Of a stretch of DNA of 64,000 bases, positions 52,601 to 61,068 are shown piece after piece. Source of the stretch: Muribaculaceae bacterium (GTDB taxonomy: Bacteria > Bacteroidota > Bacteroidia > Bacteroidales > Muribaculaceae); contig JAFLTP010000015.1 in NCBI GenBank assembly GCA_022510405.1, positions 18,847-82,846 of the forward strand, read 5' to 3'. The position numbers and the translations under genes were made by a program. Position 1 is the stretch's first letter; each line of letters starts with the position of its first letter. The notes under the pieces are model-generated. The model was given only the letters and a program-made list of their open reading frames with translations, ran no database searches and had not been told where the DNA came from.

Positions 52601-53626
52601 GGTATAAAGATATGGATCTGAATCTGATTTAGATTTGTTGCAATAATCGTACCAAACCTTGTCGGCAAAATTGGCAGCATATTCCCTTTCTGACGGAATT
52701 TTATTAATTGTGATGACCCCGTTTTCATTCTGGGTAAAGTCGGCTGTTCTTCTTTCAACAATATAAACAGCTTCCGGCATATTGTGACGACGGTAGGAAA
52801 CGTTGGTGATTTGTATATAAGAGTTGACCGGCTCAATGTTGACGTTTATATTTGCAACCAAACGACGAAGACGGAATGCATACCCATCTGTGTTATATTT
52901 TTTTGTGTCTTTATTATAGGTGACTGGAAGAATACCGTCAGGAAGTTTTTCTCCTTCACCAGCTTCCATATTTAGAAGGGTTTCAGGAAATATTTTTTCC
53001 TTATTAAACTGATCAACCTGAACGTGTAGAGCATTCTTTTCCACTCCGAAATTTTTTCTAAGGAAACCTGCCATCATAGGAGAGTCGGCATCATGCGGAT
53101 AAGTGTAAGCTCCTTTAGTGTCTACCGCTATATCCACGAAGTCTTGCCATGTTTGGATATCTTCATCCAATCTTTCTTTGAGGAGATTTCCATACTGATC
53201 TGAGACGTCATTATAATTCACCACACTCATCATAAAGAATTGATGATTTTCAGTTCCGGTGGGAGCTTCTCCGAGATCCACTCTGATGAGATTGGTATAT
53301 TTCTTATCATCACTTGAGGAGTTTAGTTCTATGAAGCATTGTTCTATGGATGAAGACTTAACGCATTTATAAGTGCCGTCTTTAGTATTTGTGTCATTGA
53401 GGTCAAAGACTCCTACCCATACGGAGTTAATCTTAACCATGGCACCGGGTGAAAAGTTCACACTACGAGTTCTGGGAGCATTGTTTTCCACAAAGAAAGC
53501 CAATCCATCCTCATCGCCTGTGGAATAAACCGGTCCGGTTTCATTAATTCCTAATTCATCGGCTACACAGGCAGATAAAAATAGAAATGGCAAAAGAAAA
53601 ATATATGCTGATTTCTTTAATCTCAT
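49667..53626 (-). CDS. large fimbrial tip-like lipoprotein (DUF4906-type), operon 2 gene D'
   Basis: A 1319-residue paralogue of the 1204-residue protein at 37493. Lipobox LSAC (Cys20), Arg52/Arg54 in PRTRSVNFSPGA. The N-terminal domain shares INSVWVGVFD with the paralogue's LNDIWVGVYR. A DUF4906-like region (NNKASFFELKLHL, AIYVIHEGN, RNISYVYNIKVDG; about 410-500) is followed by two internal repeats starting LSFRLYGYTNY and LAFRLIGFDDN (about 590 and 840). The last 200 residues are a separate beta domain (GTLTIDATTTGS, TLRIFGFKFE) unlike the Gly-rich end of the paralogue, so the tip domain has been exchanged or has diverged. Confidence 0.72.
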   Translation of the reverse strand: MRLKKSAYIFLLPFLFLSACVADELGINETGPVYSTGDEDGLAFFVENNAPRTRSVNFSPGAMVKINSVWVGVFDLNDTNTKDGTYKCVKSSSIEQCFIELNSSSDDKKYTNLIRVDLGEAPTGTENHQFFMMSVVNYNDVSDQYGNLLKERLDEDIQTWQDFVDIAVDTKGAYTYPHDADSPMMAGFLRKNFGVEKNALHVQVDQFNKEKIFPETLLNMEAGEGEKLPDGILPVTYNKDTKKYNTDGYAFRLRRLVANINVNIEPVNSYIQITNVSYRRHNMPEAVYIVERRTADFTQNENGVITINKIPSEREYAANFADKVWYDYCNKSKSDSDPYLYTTGFTDDEEWQINSNRDSETGIWSFSFQHFANKHWAREEIEEYSQREKREYLDSNKNPEETPQYYFSNLANGIEDYNNKASFFELKLHLVDSRNNRCAEAIYVIHEGNTSNVDGVEMDGGNLNDFSVARNISYVYNIKVDGFENIFLNVNDDGTNQSYTHHPDQGGKVWQLIYMNDPQNKQRHYYVDSDTGIGHFENVLKGSTSDAGDYNIPITTKDENGKEQTSNYIKFENAMTFAPNPNLSFRLYGYTNYRTKYNKDEVEKEGGISGYNYNFERSSFANLYGLWPPSASDYSHYFMDDISLDINEIPTDLRTGVMIQEDGNDYYMNMIEFVNQASIQSEEKTYHVFISESNLTRAVLNENVTDDNKEKYVRAIYIADRNGVYDSVDKCSQLVNVYCIAQYPDYVGEKYEMVVAHHNNSAILPYNPDLIDPNKPRNPYLVDNNLANITGLLTPELFHNGKGMVFTAQDPQLAFRLIGFDDNDNYVDYCYNFNINQEVYNNFKDEWPVYLNARQYNNQTTPTNDEVPMTKLMEGLKIHLSNGNTMNVEEFIDAYTKQNLNGAYADGFYVETYNHAGEMSAGIRRLYIFDKNIVEKKRLYDEKMKDYYHQIYGVSQYPYDNTVKVNFLVSARGNEYMISKWADDYNIGLSPDLENKINYNIHYTTGSSNWTGTVNSIVYMPFTITIEDWIDHYDIEFKKGNIVMKTKTFTYQEMKDLKRTDDFIILVEKTDTWEAGSYDVVITPVPVNDGKEYSGFRPVTLSKQLVLTAQSWNFSSAPWSNIRNEDLDINCTHSNKILENDAYFHNFDGKNYSDETNFFFEYFGLTMGIYRVKSNLFAVDNMENKNDPNSLKFIGTFFDYKNLGENTIPNGPTKGQPYTFKFTTLKNGTLTIDATTTGSKDPARTLFVKVGNGNPQPMSDFNAKDTHTNLKTINIEGVDTENGTEILIYTPISDSQQITVNGTNYSINGTLRIFGFKFE

Positions 53627-53684
53627 CGTTTCAGAAATTTATGAAAATATTATTATCAGGATAGTTTGGTATTATATGCTAAGC

Positions 53685-55772
53685 TTAGTTATACAGGATA
53701 TCCGGCGATTTGCGCTCCTCAGTTGAAATAACGAGTCCATCGGTGCCGTCATCTTTAAGATCACCGAAACTAACCACCTGAAAACGGTAAATATGATTAC
53801 GCAACAATATCCAGTTCCAATTTTTTTGATCGGTTTGTGATGCCATTCTGGTACGGTAACTGTTTGTGCCGTTTTCCATATCCTGACTATAATTAGAGGA
53901 CATGTCGTAAGAAGTTAAAAAGTCTTTTACAATTTCATTTTTAGAATAATCCGTCAGTGCAATCTGATAATATTTTTCTATATTACGTTCTTCCACTTTT
54001 AATTTAAATTGGAAGTAAGCTACTTTAGAATTGATGATATCCAGATTTCTGAAATTAGAAGGGTCGTTAATATACCTCTCACCTGTGTAGACTACGTAGT
54101 GATAAAAAGAAGGGTCGTCAACAATAACATTAGTTTCACTATCGGTTCCATCTAACCAAACCACTGTGTTTCTTTGCACGCAAGGATTAAAAATATGAGG
54201 ATATGGTCCATTCCCGAAAAAGGAATCGTCAGTCGGACTTACTCCGGTAGCTGAAATTTCGTTTCCAACTTCGCTATAGTCCACTGTTTCATTAAAATGC
54301 CACCATTTCCTCCAAGCTCCATAATACCAGGCCAATCTACCCATCAAAGTTCTTCTTAAATCCTTTAAATTGGATAGAGCTTCAGTATCAGGCTTTATCT
54401 CTCCATATCCTACCTGCCCTAAATTTCCGTTAATTATCGGACCATGAGCCTGGAGATCAAACCATTCACACTCCCCGCCCTCACAATTATCATTCGACCA
54501 TAGAACATCGGTCGGCGTTGCAACATCTAAAGGGACTACCCTTGCCATAATGTTTGAATAACAAAGCATTACGTCTTCTAACTCAATATCATATTTTTCT
54601 CCACCTGATGAGAAAGACTTTGGAATCAAAAGATCAAGACGGGCAACAGAACGAAGCAAAGAAATTGTTTTGCCATAATAAGAGTTATCCTGGCCCATCT
54701 GATTTTCAGAGACATTAAAAGGAGTTCCCATTGCCCAGTTTGTAAGGGGTTCAAATCTTTGCACTCCATACATAGGAATTCCACCAATATCTTCGATATT
54801 CATATTTGGATGGACGGCATAATTTTTAGAAGTGCCTTGTTTGTTTCTATCTGTAAATGTAAATTTATAAGGTTTGTCTTTCCCTTCCATCTGTCTTGCC
54901 CATTGGGAAACTGCGCCCATTTGATTTACTGCGATGCCATCCGAATTCTTTTCAGTTTTTTCATCCTGATCAGGATTTTTCATGATCAGATCATAAATAT
55001 TATTTCCATTTACACTACTACCATTAGTGTTGTTTATCCAGTTTTTACTGGTGTAAACAGGGTCCCATTGGCAATGATGGAGCTCATTTATAGTAGGTAC
55101 GAAAGCTCCTTCTTTAATTTTATTATCAGCATCTACGTTGTTGGCCCAGCTATAAGTTTCATCCCAATAAGGACCTTGATTATCAAAATAGAAATTATCC
55201 TGAGAGCCTGCAAGAGTTCCATCAAAATCAGCAAAGCGTTGTCTTGGAGGCCTGTTGGCTAAGATTACAATTTTAAAAGGCTTAGTAGTCAATGCTTCGC
55301 GTATCTTTTCCCAGTTATATTCCAAGTCTTGGTTACCATAAGGGAAAATCGGTGTGGTTATCTGCCACAACTTTGAAGCATTCAAAGATGTGGAGGTCAT
55401 TTCCGAAACCCATCTACTCGACGACTCAAAGAGGAAATAATCCCTGAGCCCGGAATCGTAGGTTTTACCATTTTCTGTGTATTGGTCTTCTACTCCGTCA
55501 TTTTCATATTGGCAAGTGAAAAATAAGACCCTTACCTTTTCAAGGTCAACGAAATCTTCCATGTCCTTAAGGTCAGAAGAAGCCCTGGTGCGGAACTCTC
55601 CACCTCCCATTGGATCGAGCGACATACGGAAACGGATGGAATATCCTTCCTTCAGTTCCTCCGGTAATTCCTTATCCCAAGCTTCGGGATTCAGTTCCTC
55701 GTCAACACATGAACTTAATCCAAAGCAGAGAAGCAGCGAGATTAAGAATAAGAATTGGTTATATCGTTTCAT
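53685..55772 (-). CDS. fimbrillin family lipoprotein, operon 2 gene C''
   Basis: 695 residues. Lipobox LSSC (Cys22), then VDEE. Arg61/Arg63 lie in GEFRTRASS. It shares with the 651-residue product of operon 1 VRVLFFTCQYEND, FESSSRWVSEM, FKIVILANRPP, MYGVQRFEPLTNWAMGTPF, KTISLLRSVARLDLLIP, DVATPTDVLW, LAWYYGAWRKWW and the closing LLRNHIYRFQVVSFG. It is the closest relative of that protein and holds the same operon position, next to the large tip-like gene. Confidence 0.72.
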   Translation of the reverse strand: MKRYNQFLFLISLLLCFGLSSCVDEELNPEAWDKELPEELKEGYSIRFRMSLDPMGGGEFRTRASSDLKDMEDFVDLEKVRVLFFTCQYENDGVEDQYTENGKTYDSGLRDYFLFESSSRWVSEMTSTSLNASKLWQITTPIFPYGNQDLEYNWEKIREALTTKPFKIVILANRPPRQRFADFDGTLAGSQDNFYFDNQGPYWDETYSWANNVDADNKIKEGAFVPTINELHHCQWDPVYTSKNWINNTNGSSVNGNNIYDLIMKNPDQDEKTEKNSDGIAVNQMGAVSQWARQMEGKDKPYKFTFTDRNKQGTSKNYAVHPNMNIEDIGGIPMYGVQRFEPLTNWAMGTPFNVSENQMGQDNSYYGKTISLLRSVARLDLLIPKSFSSGGEKYDIELEDVMLCYSNIMARVVPLDVATPTDVLWSNDNCEGGECEWFDLQAHGPIINGNLGQVGYGEIKPDTEALSNLKDLRRTLMGRLAWYYGAWRKWWHFNETVDYSEVGNEISATGVSPTDDSFFGNGPYPHIFNPCVQRNTVVWLDGTDSETNVIVDDPSFYHYVVYTGERYINDPSNFRNLDIINSKVAYFQFKLKVEERNIEKYYQIALTDYSKNEIVKDFLTSYDMSSNYSQDMENGTNSYRTRMASQTDQKNWNWILLRNHIYRFQVVSFGDLKDDGTDGLVISTEERKSPDILYN

Positions 55773-55788
55773 AATGTTTTGTCCCTTT

Positions 55789-58296
55789 TTAATTGCCGAA
55801 ATTTATCTCGGTGTCTTTCAGATGCCAACCAACTACCTCTGTGTGGTTTGTCATCTGGTCTTTATAGGCGTATTTATCAGGTATAATAGGCTGATTAGGG
55901 TCGTCAACCGGTGTGCCCAAACCGTTTATACCGGTAATTGTAAACTTGTACCAATGGTTTCGTACAGTGCCGTAATACGTTTGGAGGTGATCATAGGCAC
56001 CGTTCTGATGCTGTATAGAGCCGGCATAGTACATTCTGCCGGCTGAGAAATGATCTAATGGTCCCCACCATTCCTTGATAAATGACTTATAGATATTTGT
56101 GCGATAATTATCATTTTGCTTATCTTCTTCAGTTATATCGGAGTCTGTTCCCTCAGCCAAATTGAATTCCAAAGCAATGAGAGGATGTTCGAATTCATTA
56201 GTACCCTTCCAATTCTCCTTAAGTTTACGTACGTGTATATGCTCCAACCATGGAATCATACGTCCATCCCCTTGATATATCTGAGCATTAGTGGAAAATA
56301 AGTTTCCGCCGGCATCAAGTTTGTCTTGAATGAACGAAGGAAATTTTATACCATTATCAAGCATATATTGAAGAGCATCGAGAAGGGGAAATGATAATGA
56401 CCAGAAATAATATTCCTTGTAATTAATTCCGCCGCTATCTTTTTCGTCATACTTATAATGATCTTCAGGATAAACTTTATAATAAGGTTGGAGCTCTGTT
56501 ATATTTTTATACAAAGCCTTAGCGGTTTCATCGGAGGAAGAGCTAAGAGCATCGAACATATCTTTGGGAGCTCGGAAATAAAGTTGATACTGGCCTTCCG
56601 GATTTGTCTGATATTTGGCTTTAATCTTATGAGAGGGCTCATGCCAGTCAAGCAATGGAAAAGTCATGGTCCATTGTGTTGAGACTGAACGTGAGAATTC
56701 AGTCACAAACATTTTGAAGAAATCCAGCTCCGTGAGATAATATCTTTGAATACGATCACAATAAAGGTGAGCCACAGGTCCGAATGAAGGAAGATAGCTT
56801 CCGACAGATTCCTGTCCCTTAAGGTATATTTCGCCTGTGAGCAACAAATGAGGACCGGCGAGCAATTCAGTACGGTTGTCTAACTTCCATTCAGTATTGG
56901 GATCTTGGTCGTAGGTGTTTTCTGCAACATAACGAATTTCCGGCCATCCTATTTCATTAAATGTGTTGTAACGTAGCACAGGATGAATATCACTTTCGGT
57001 ATCTCCCACGGCCGCTTCCCATGATACAGTATTCTCTAAATCAGCAGCCTTGCGGTATTGCCATGGATAAAAATCATTTTCATGGATATCAGTTTTGTCT
57101 GCATCATAATAATAATGAGGGTCAATACTCCAGAAAGACCTTTTGGAACCGCTATTATTCCAAGAAGAAAGATTCCAATCTTTCAATGCAGTTTCGTGAT
57201 CTGCCGGTAGTTTCTTGAAAACATATGAACTGGATTCAGAACCGTTGATTGTCCAACCCAGAAGGTGAATACGCCAGTCGATTTCCTGAGAGTGGCTATC
57301 TTCGCCGTTCCAGTCATAAACAACAAGATGAGGCACATTGTCGGAAGGACGGAAGAAACGCTGAGAACCGTAAACCTCAGTATCCAATGCCGGTTGCGTG
57401 AACTTTGCCACCATACGTTCCACCTGAACAGAAGCATTAGGAGTGGGGTCGCTATTATTGTCTTGAGCAGCCAAAAACGCATCAATGGAGGCATAATATT
57501 TTCCGGTGAGAGGGCGAAGGGTTCTTAACTTATAAGTGTTATCTTTTTGATGTTCATAATAAGCAGAGTTGGTCATTGTGAAAAGCCCTTTCGCGTTCAA
57601 TCCTATAGTCCCATTATTTACAAGTGTAAAGTCGTGATGATGTTCACTGATAATCATCGGATTGTCCCAAGTGATATTAAGGATTTCTTCATCGGTAACT
57701 TTTTTCACATTACGGTTTCCCTCTTCATCATAGCCTTCAGCATAAATTGCATCGAAGAATTTCTGGTAAATTTTGCCACCATTCAACACTACGAGAATAT
57801 CGGAAATCTTAGGCTTTGCCTGAGCTTTTTCATATTCTTCTTTTGTGTTATAATCAGCCTCAGTTAGTTTCACATCGTCTTTAGGAACGTAAGCCACGGC
57901 AAAGACCGTATATTCGGCTCCCGAAGGAATTAAGGGTTGATAAAGATCGGTGAGCTGTTTGTTGAGATACAAGGGTGCAATATATTTCACATATTTCTGG
58001 CCGCTTGTTTCAGTTCCGTTATAAAAGAAAATGGCATAACATTCGTTCTGAGTGTCGAAATCGATTTCATGTTCACTGTAAGTGCCATCGACAATATCTT
58101 CGCCACTTCTTGTGGAAGCATCGAAGGAGAGGCCAATAGGCACCGGCACCAAATTAGGATCGTTCCATGGCTCAGTAACCTGACCGCTGTTATCAATCGC
58201 CAGATCATCGCTGACACAGGAATATAACGACAGGGACATAATCACTGCCGCTATAGCCATCAAAATCTTTTTATCATTGATTATAATAGAATTCAT
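55789..58296 (-). CDS. Mfa1-like fimbrillin, operon 2 gene B'
   Basis: 835 residues. Lipobox LYSC (Cys27), then VSDD. Arg63 in ASTRSGED. It parallels the 822-residue protein of operon 1 along its length: WRIHLLGWTINGSESSSYVF, KRSFWSIDPHYYYD, FYPWQYRK, GRMYYAGSI, and the C-terminal YYGTVRNHWYKFTITGINGLG followed by VDDPNQPIIPDKY. It is probably a structural pilus subunit. It lies between two C-type genes, with gaps of 16 and 20 bp. Confidence 0.75.
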   Translation of the reverse strand: MNSIIINDKKILMAIAAVIMSLSLYSCVSDDLAIDNSGQVTEPWNDPNLVPVPIGLSFDASTRSGEDIVDGTYSEHEIDFDTQNECYAIFFYNGTETSGQKYVKYIAPLYLNKQLTDLYQPLIPSGAEYTVFAVAYVPKDDVKLTEADYNTKEEYEKAQAKPKISDILVVLNGGKIYQKFFDAIYAEGYDEEGNRNVKKVTDEEILNITWDNPMIISEHHHDFTLVNNGTIGLNAKGLFTMTNSAYYEHQKDNTYKLRTLRPLTGKYYASIDAFLAAQDNNSDPTPNASVQVERMVAKFTQPALDTEVYGSQRFFRPSDNVPHLVVYDWNGEDSHSQEIDWRIHLLGWTINGSESSSYVFKKLPADHETALKDWNLSSWNNSGSKRSFWSIDPHYYYDADKTDIHENDFYPWQYRKAADLENTVSWEAAVGDTESDIHPVLRYNTFNEIGWPEIRYVAENTYDQDPNTEWKLDNRTELLAGPHLLLTGEIYLKGQESVGSYLPSFGPVAHLYCDRIQRYYLTELDFFKMFVTEFSRSVSTQWTMTFPLLDWHEPSHKIKAKYQTNPEGQYQLYFRAPKDMFDALSSSSDETAKALYKNITELQPYYKVYPEDHYKYDEKDSGGINYKEYYFWSLSFPLLDALQYMLDNGIKFPSFIQDKLDAGGNLFSTNAQIYQGDGRMIPWLEHIHVRKLKENWKGTNEFEHPLIALEFNLAEGTDSDITEEDKQNDNYRTNIYKSFIKEWWGPLDHFSAGRMYYAGSIQHQNGAYDHLQTYYGTVRNHWYKFTITGINGLGTPVDDPNQPIIPDKYAYKDQMTNHTEVVGWHLKDTEINFGN

Positions 58297-58316
58297 AACT
58301 GATTGTTTCCTTGTTT

Positions 58317-61004
58317 TTACCAGCTGTAACGATTGTCGTCGATTACTCGCCAGGGCAACACCTCAAGCTTGCAAACCACCATACGGTTCTTGGAGTCGAT
58401 AACCGTAAAACGGTAATAATGATTACGTATTATGGGCCAGTGATTTTTGAGATTATCTTCGTTCTGCTCATAATAGTTCTCCCATGTTTCATCATCAGAA
58501 GAAGTGCCTGTGATATTTCCCTCGTTATCTTTTATTGGCGTTTTGCCGAAAGAAGGGTAATGGTTGGGATTGGAAGTTGTGCCGGCATAGAAACCTCCAT
58601 CGGTAAAGTATATCCTATAGCAGAAGTTATCGTCTATATTTGTGAAAGGATCGCTATCTTCACGGAATTCAATATGACACACCTTTGGAGTGGTTGTCTC
58701 CATACCCTCACCTATGGAACCCGGATCATCTACATATTTTTCAGGCACGTAGAGTACATATCTGTCATAATAGCTGTCGGAACCGGATTCAATAAATTCT
58801 GTGAAGTCAGTTCGGCCAATCATTGCATTCATTATGTGGGGATATGGGTCATCACTTCCTGTTATTCTTTCGTCGGATATTGGACTTACTTCCCCCACTT
58901 CTCCATTCTCATCAGTCCAGTTGCCATAATACCAAGCCAACTTTTGTTGATAACCTACCTTACTACTGGTTCCAGAAGATTTGAAGAAAGGGATGTGGCC
59001 GAAAATTTTGCTCCAGTCATGGCAATCATCTCCATGAGCAGTGGCTTTCTGACCTTCAGGGAGGGTTTTGTTCCAGATCTTATCTGTAGGGGTTGAAACA
59101 TCCACGGGTTCGCAGCGACTCCTTCGGTTCATGCTTCTTAGAAAGATATGGTGCGCCTTATAAATTTTGGGTATTTTTAATTCTACTTTTGCCACAGATC
59201 TCAGAAGCGACACCGACTTATATTGATATGGAACAATCATTGCAGCATCCTCCTCTTCACTTTCGGGATATTCCTGCGGACCAAGATAGTTGAAGTTAGA
59301 AAGGTCGAAAACCGTTCCGGGTTTCCAAAAATCTCCTAACCTTTCATAAGATTGGATTCCATACATCGGGATAAGCTGCCATTCGCTATTGCTAAGTTTC
59401 TTACCAACGTTGTCAATATTATGAATATAATATGAGGATATGTATTCAATTTCGTAGATTACTGCAGGAGTGTCCCCCTCATTGTAGATGAACAAATATT
59501 CGGCATCGCCCGTGATTTTTATTTCATTACCACCTCCTACAATTTCATTTTTATTATTTGTAATAGTTGGATTGTAAGTTGAGAAAGTCTTAATTATTTC
59601 ACTGGTTTTATCCTCATTATTAGTAGAAGAAGAGACACCCGTAGATGTTATGCCTGTGATTTTAGTTGAGTTGGTTCTGCTATCATCTAAATGGTTGCGC
59701 ATGTCAAGTTTTATTTTAGCCTCATTACCGTTTAGACTACCCCACTTAATGTTCAATTCTCCGTTGTTAGGAATCTTGATCCTTATTACATTATTGTCCT
59801 TATTTCCTTTATAAAGAACAACCCCGGTTTGTTTTTTGTCATTAATTGTTATGTCAGTATTTATACGTGCTCGGCTCCCATCAATTATATCGCTGGTTTT
59901 AAATACAAAATAGCAATTAGGATCATCAAAGGTTCCAAAATCGTCTAAGATGACATCTTTACCGATTTTTTCCCAATGAGATTTTGAATTTCCCAACTCA
60001 TCAGTCTCAGGTATTTCTTTATGAAACCATTCAAAAAATTCATTATAATTTCTTTCAGCCCACTTTTCAGCCCACTTTTCTCCCCAGCTTTCTGAGGCTC
60101 CGCTGGGAATGAATTGAATTTTCTCGTCATCCTTATCATCATCTTCATCTTCATTTTCTTTTTCCGCAATATAATTATAAGCATCCGTGAAATTCCAGCG
60201 TTGCCAGAGTTGGTCGTAAGTCCTCTTCTCGTATTGGTTCAAAGGATTTAATCTATTGTTCTCATTTATACCTGGTCCATAATCATTAAGGATAAAATCC
60301 CGTGCTTCTTGAGTAGATTTCCCGCTTGTCACCCAATTCATGTAAGAACCTAAAGTATTTTCACCTTCAAAAAGAAATTTATAGGTTTCCTCTTTGCTAT
60401 AAGGATCATCACCTTGGGCCGGAGCATTCGGAACGGGAACATGATGCAATTTATGCACATTATCGCCAAGTTCCAGTTCTGAAGAGTCATACTCTTTAAA
60501 AGATAGATTAGTGTTGGGCCAATTGGCAAGCACACCCACCTTGAAGTTGTTATTTCGCAGGATATTTCCGAACTCTTCATTATTCTCCAAAATCGGTATA
60601 TGGATATACCATTCGTTGGTGGCGTTGCTACCGGTGTTGCTTACCGGCACCAATGTGATATCATCAGGACCGAAATGCTTGATCAGAGTGTTATAATTAT
60701 TATCAGTTTTTATAAGTTCACCGGCTTTATTATATAAACCATCGAAGAAGAAGAGCACATGAAGTTTTGTCGGATCGATATAGTCTTCAAGTTTCTCAAA
60801 ATCCGAAGTATTGCCTTCACGAGTCATCGTTTCAAGGTTAATCTTGAAACGCAGAGCAAAGCCGTTGGAGGGAAGAATGGCCTGATCGGGATCATCCGGT
60901 TCCAATAACTCTTCGTCCACACATGAACTTACCAGTCCTCCTAAAAAAATGGCGAGAACTGCAGTTAGGTAGTATTTGATATATTTATGTGTCTTTGGTT
61001 TCAT
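58317..61004 (-). CDS. fimbrillin family lipoprotein, operon 2 gene C' (extra copy)
   Basis: 895 residues. Lipobox VSSC (Cys28), then VDEE. Arg62 in ETMTREGN. It has the C-type landmarks: LHVLFFFDGLYN, KVGVLANWPN, MYGIQSYERLGDFWKPGTVF, KSVSLLRSVAKVELKIP, DVSTPTDKIW, LAWYYGNWTDE, YVLYVPEKYVDDPGS, IIRNHYYRFTVIDS. It carries an extra insert of about 250 residues (roughly 280-540), with acidic and Trp/Glu-rich stretches and a beta-rich part, not present in the other C-type proteins. There is no counterpart at this position in operon 1. The closing segment KLEVLPWRVI resembles Mfa1-type terminal strands. Confidence 0.7.
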   Translation of the reverse strand: MKPKTHKYIKYYLTAVLAIFLGGLVSSCVDEELLEPDDPDQAILPSNGFALRFKINLETMTREGNTSDFEKLEDYIDPTKLHVLFFFDGLYNKAGELIKTDNNYNTLIKHFGPDDITLVPVSNTGSNATNEWYIHIPILENNEEFGNILRNNNFKVGVLANWPNTNLSFKEYDSSELELGDNVHKLHHVPVPNAPAQGDDPYSKEETYKFLFEGENTLGSYMNWVTSGKSTQEARDFILNDYGPGINENNRLNPLNQYEKRTYDQLWQRWNFTDAYNYIAEKENEDEDDDKDDEKIQFIPSGASESWGEKWAEKWAERNYNEFFEWFHKEIPETDELGNSKSHWEKIGKDVILDDFGTFDDPNCYFVFKTSDIIDGSRARINTDITINDKKQTGVVLYKGNKDNNVIRIKIPNNGELNIKWGSLNGNEAKIKLDMRNHLDDSRTNSTKITGITSTGVSSSTNNEDKTSEIIKTFSTYNPTITNNKNEIVGGGNEIKITGDAEYLFIYNEGDTPAVIYEIEYISSYYIHNIDNVGKKLSNSEWQLIPMYGIQSYERLGDFWKPGTVFDLSNFNYLGPQEYPESEEEDAAMIVPYQYKSVSLLRSVAKVELKIPKIYKAHHIFLRSMNRRSRCEPVDVSTPTDKIWNKTLPEGQKATAHGDDCHDWSKIFGHIPFFKSSGTSSKVGYQQKLAWYYGNWTDENGEVGEVSPISDERITGSDDPYPHIMNAMIGRTDFTEFIESGSDSYYDRYVLYVPEKYVDDPGSIGEGMETTTPKVCHIEFREDSDPFTNIDDNFCYRIYFTDGGFYAGTTSNPNHYPSFGKTPIKDNEGNITGTSSDDETWENYYEQNEDNLKNHWPIIRNHYYRFTVIDSKNRMVVCKLEVLPWRVIDDNRYSW

Positions 61005-61068
61005 TCCTTTTTATAATTCCTATGCGGATAATTGTAGATTTCTTATCAGGATAATCCAAGGGCATAGA

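Noticed and set aside
58311..59096. A 261-codon plus-strand frame opposite the 895-residue fimbrillin gene
   Set aside because: The fimbrillin frame has signal peptide, lipobox and family motifs; the opposite frame has none.
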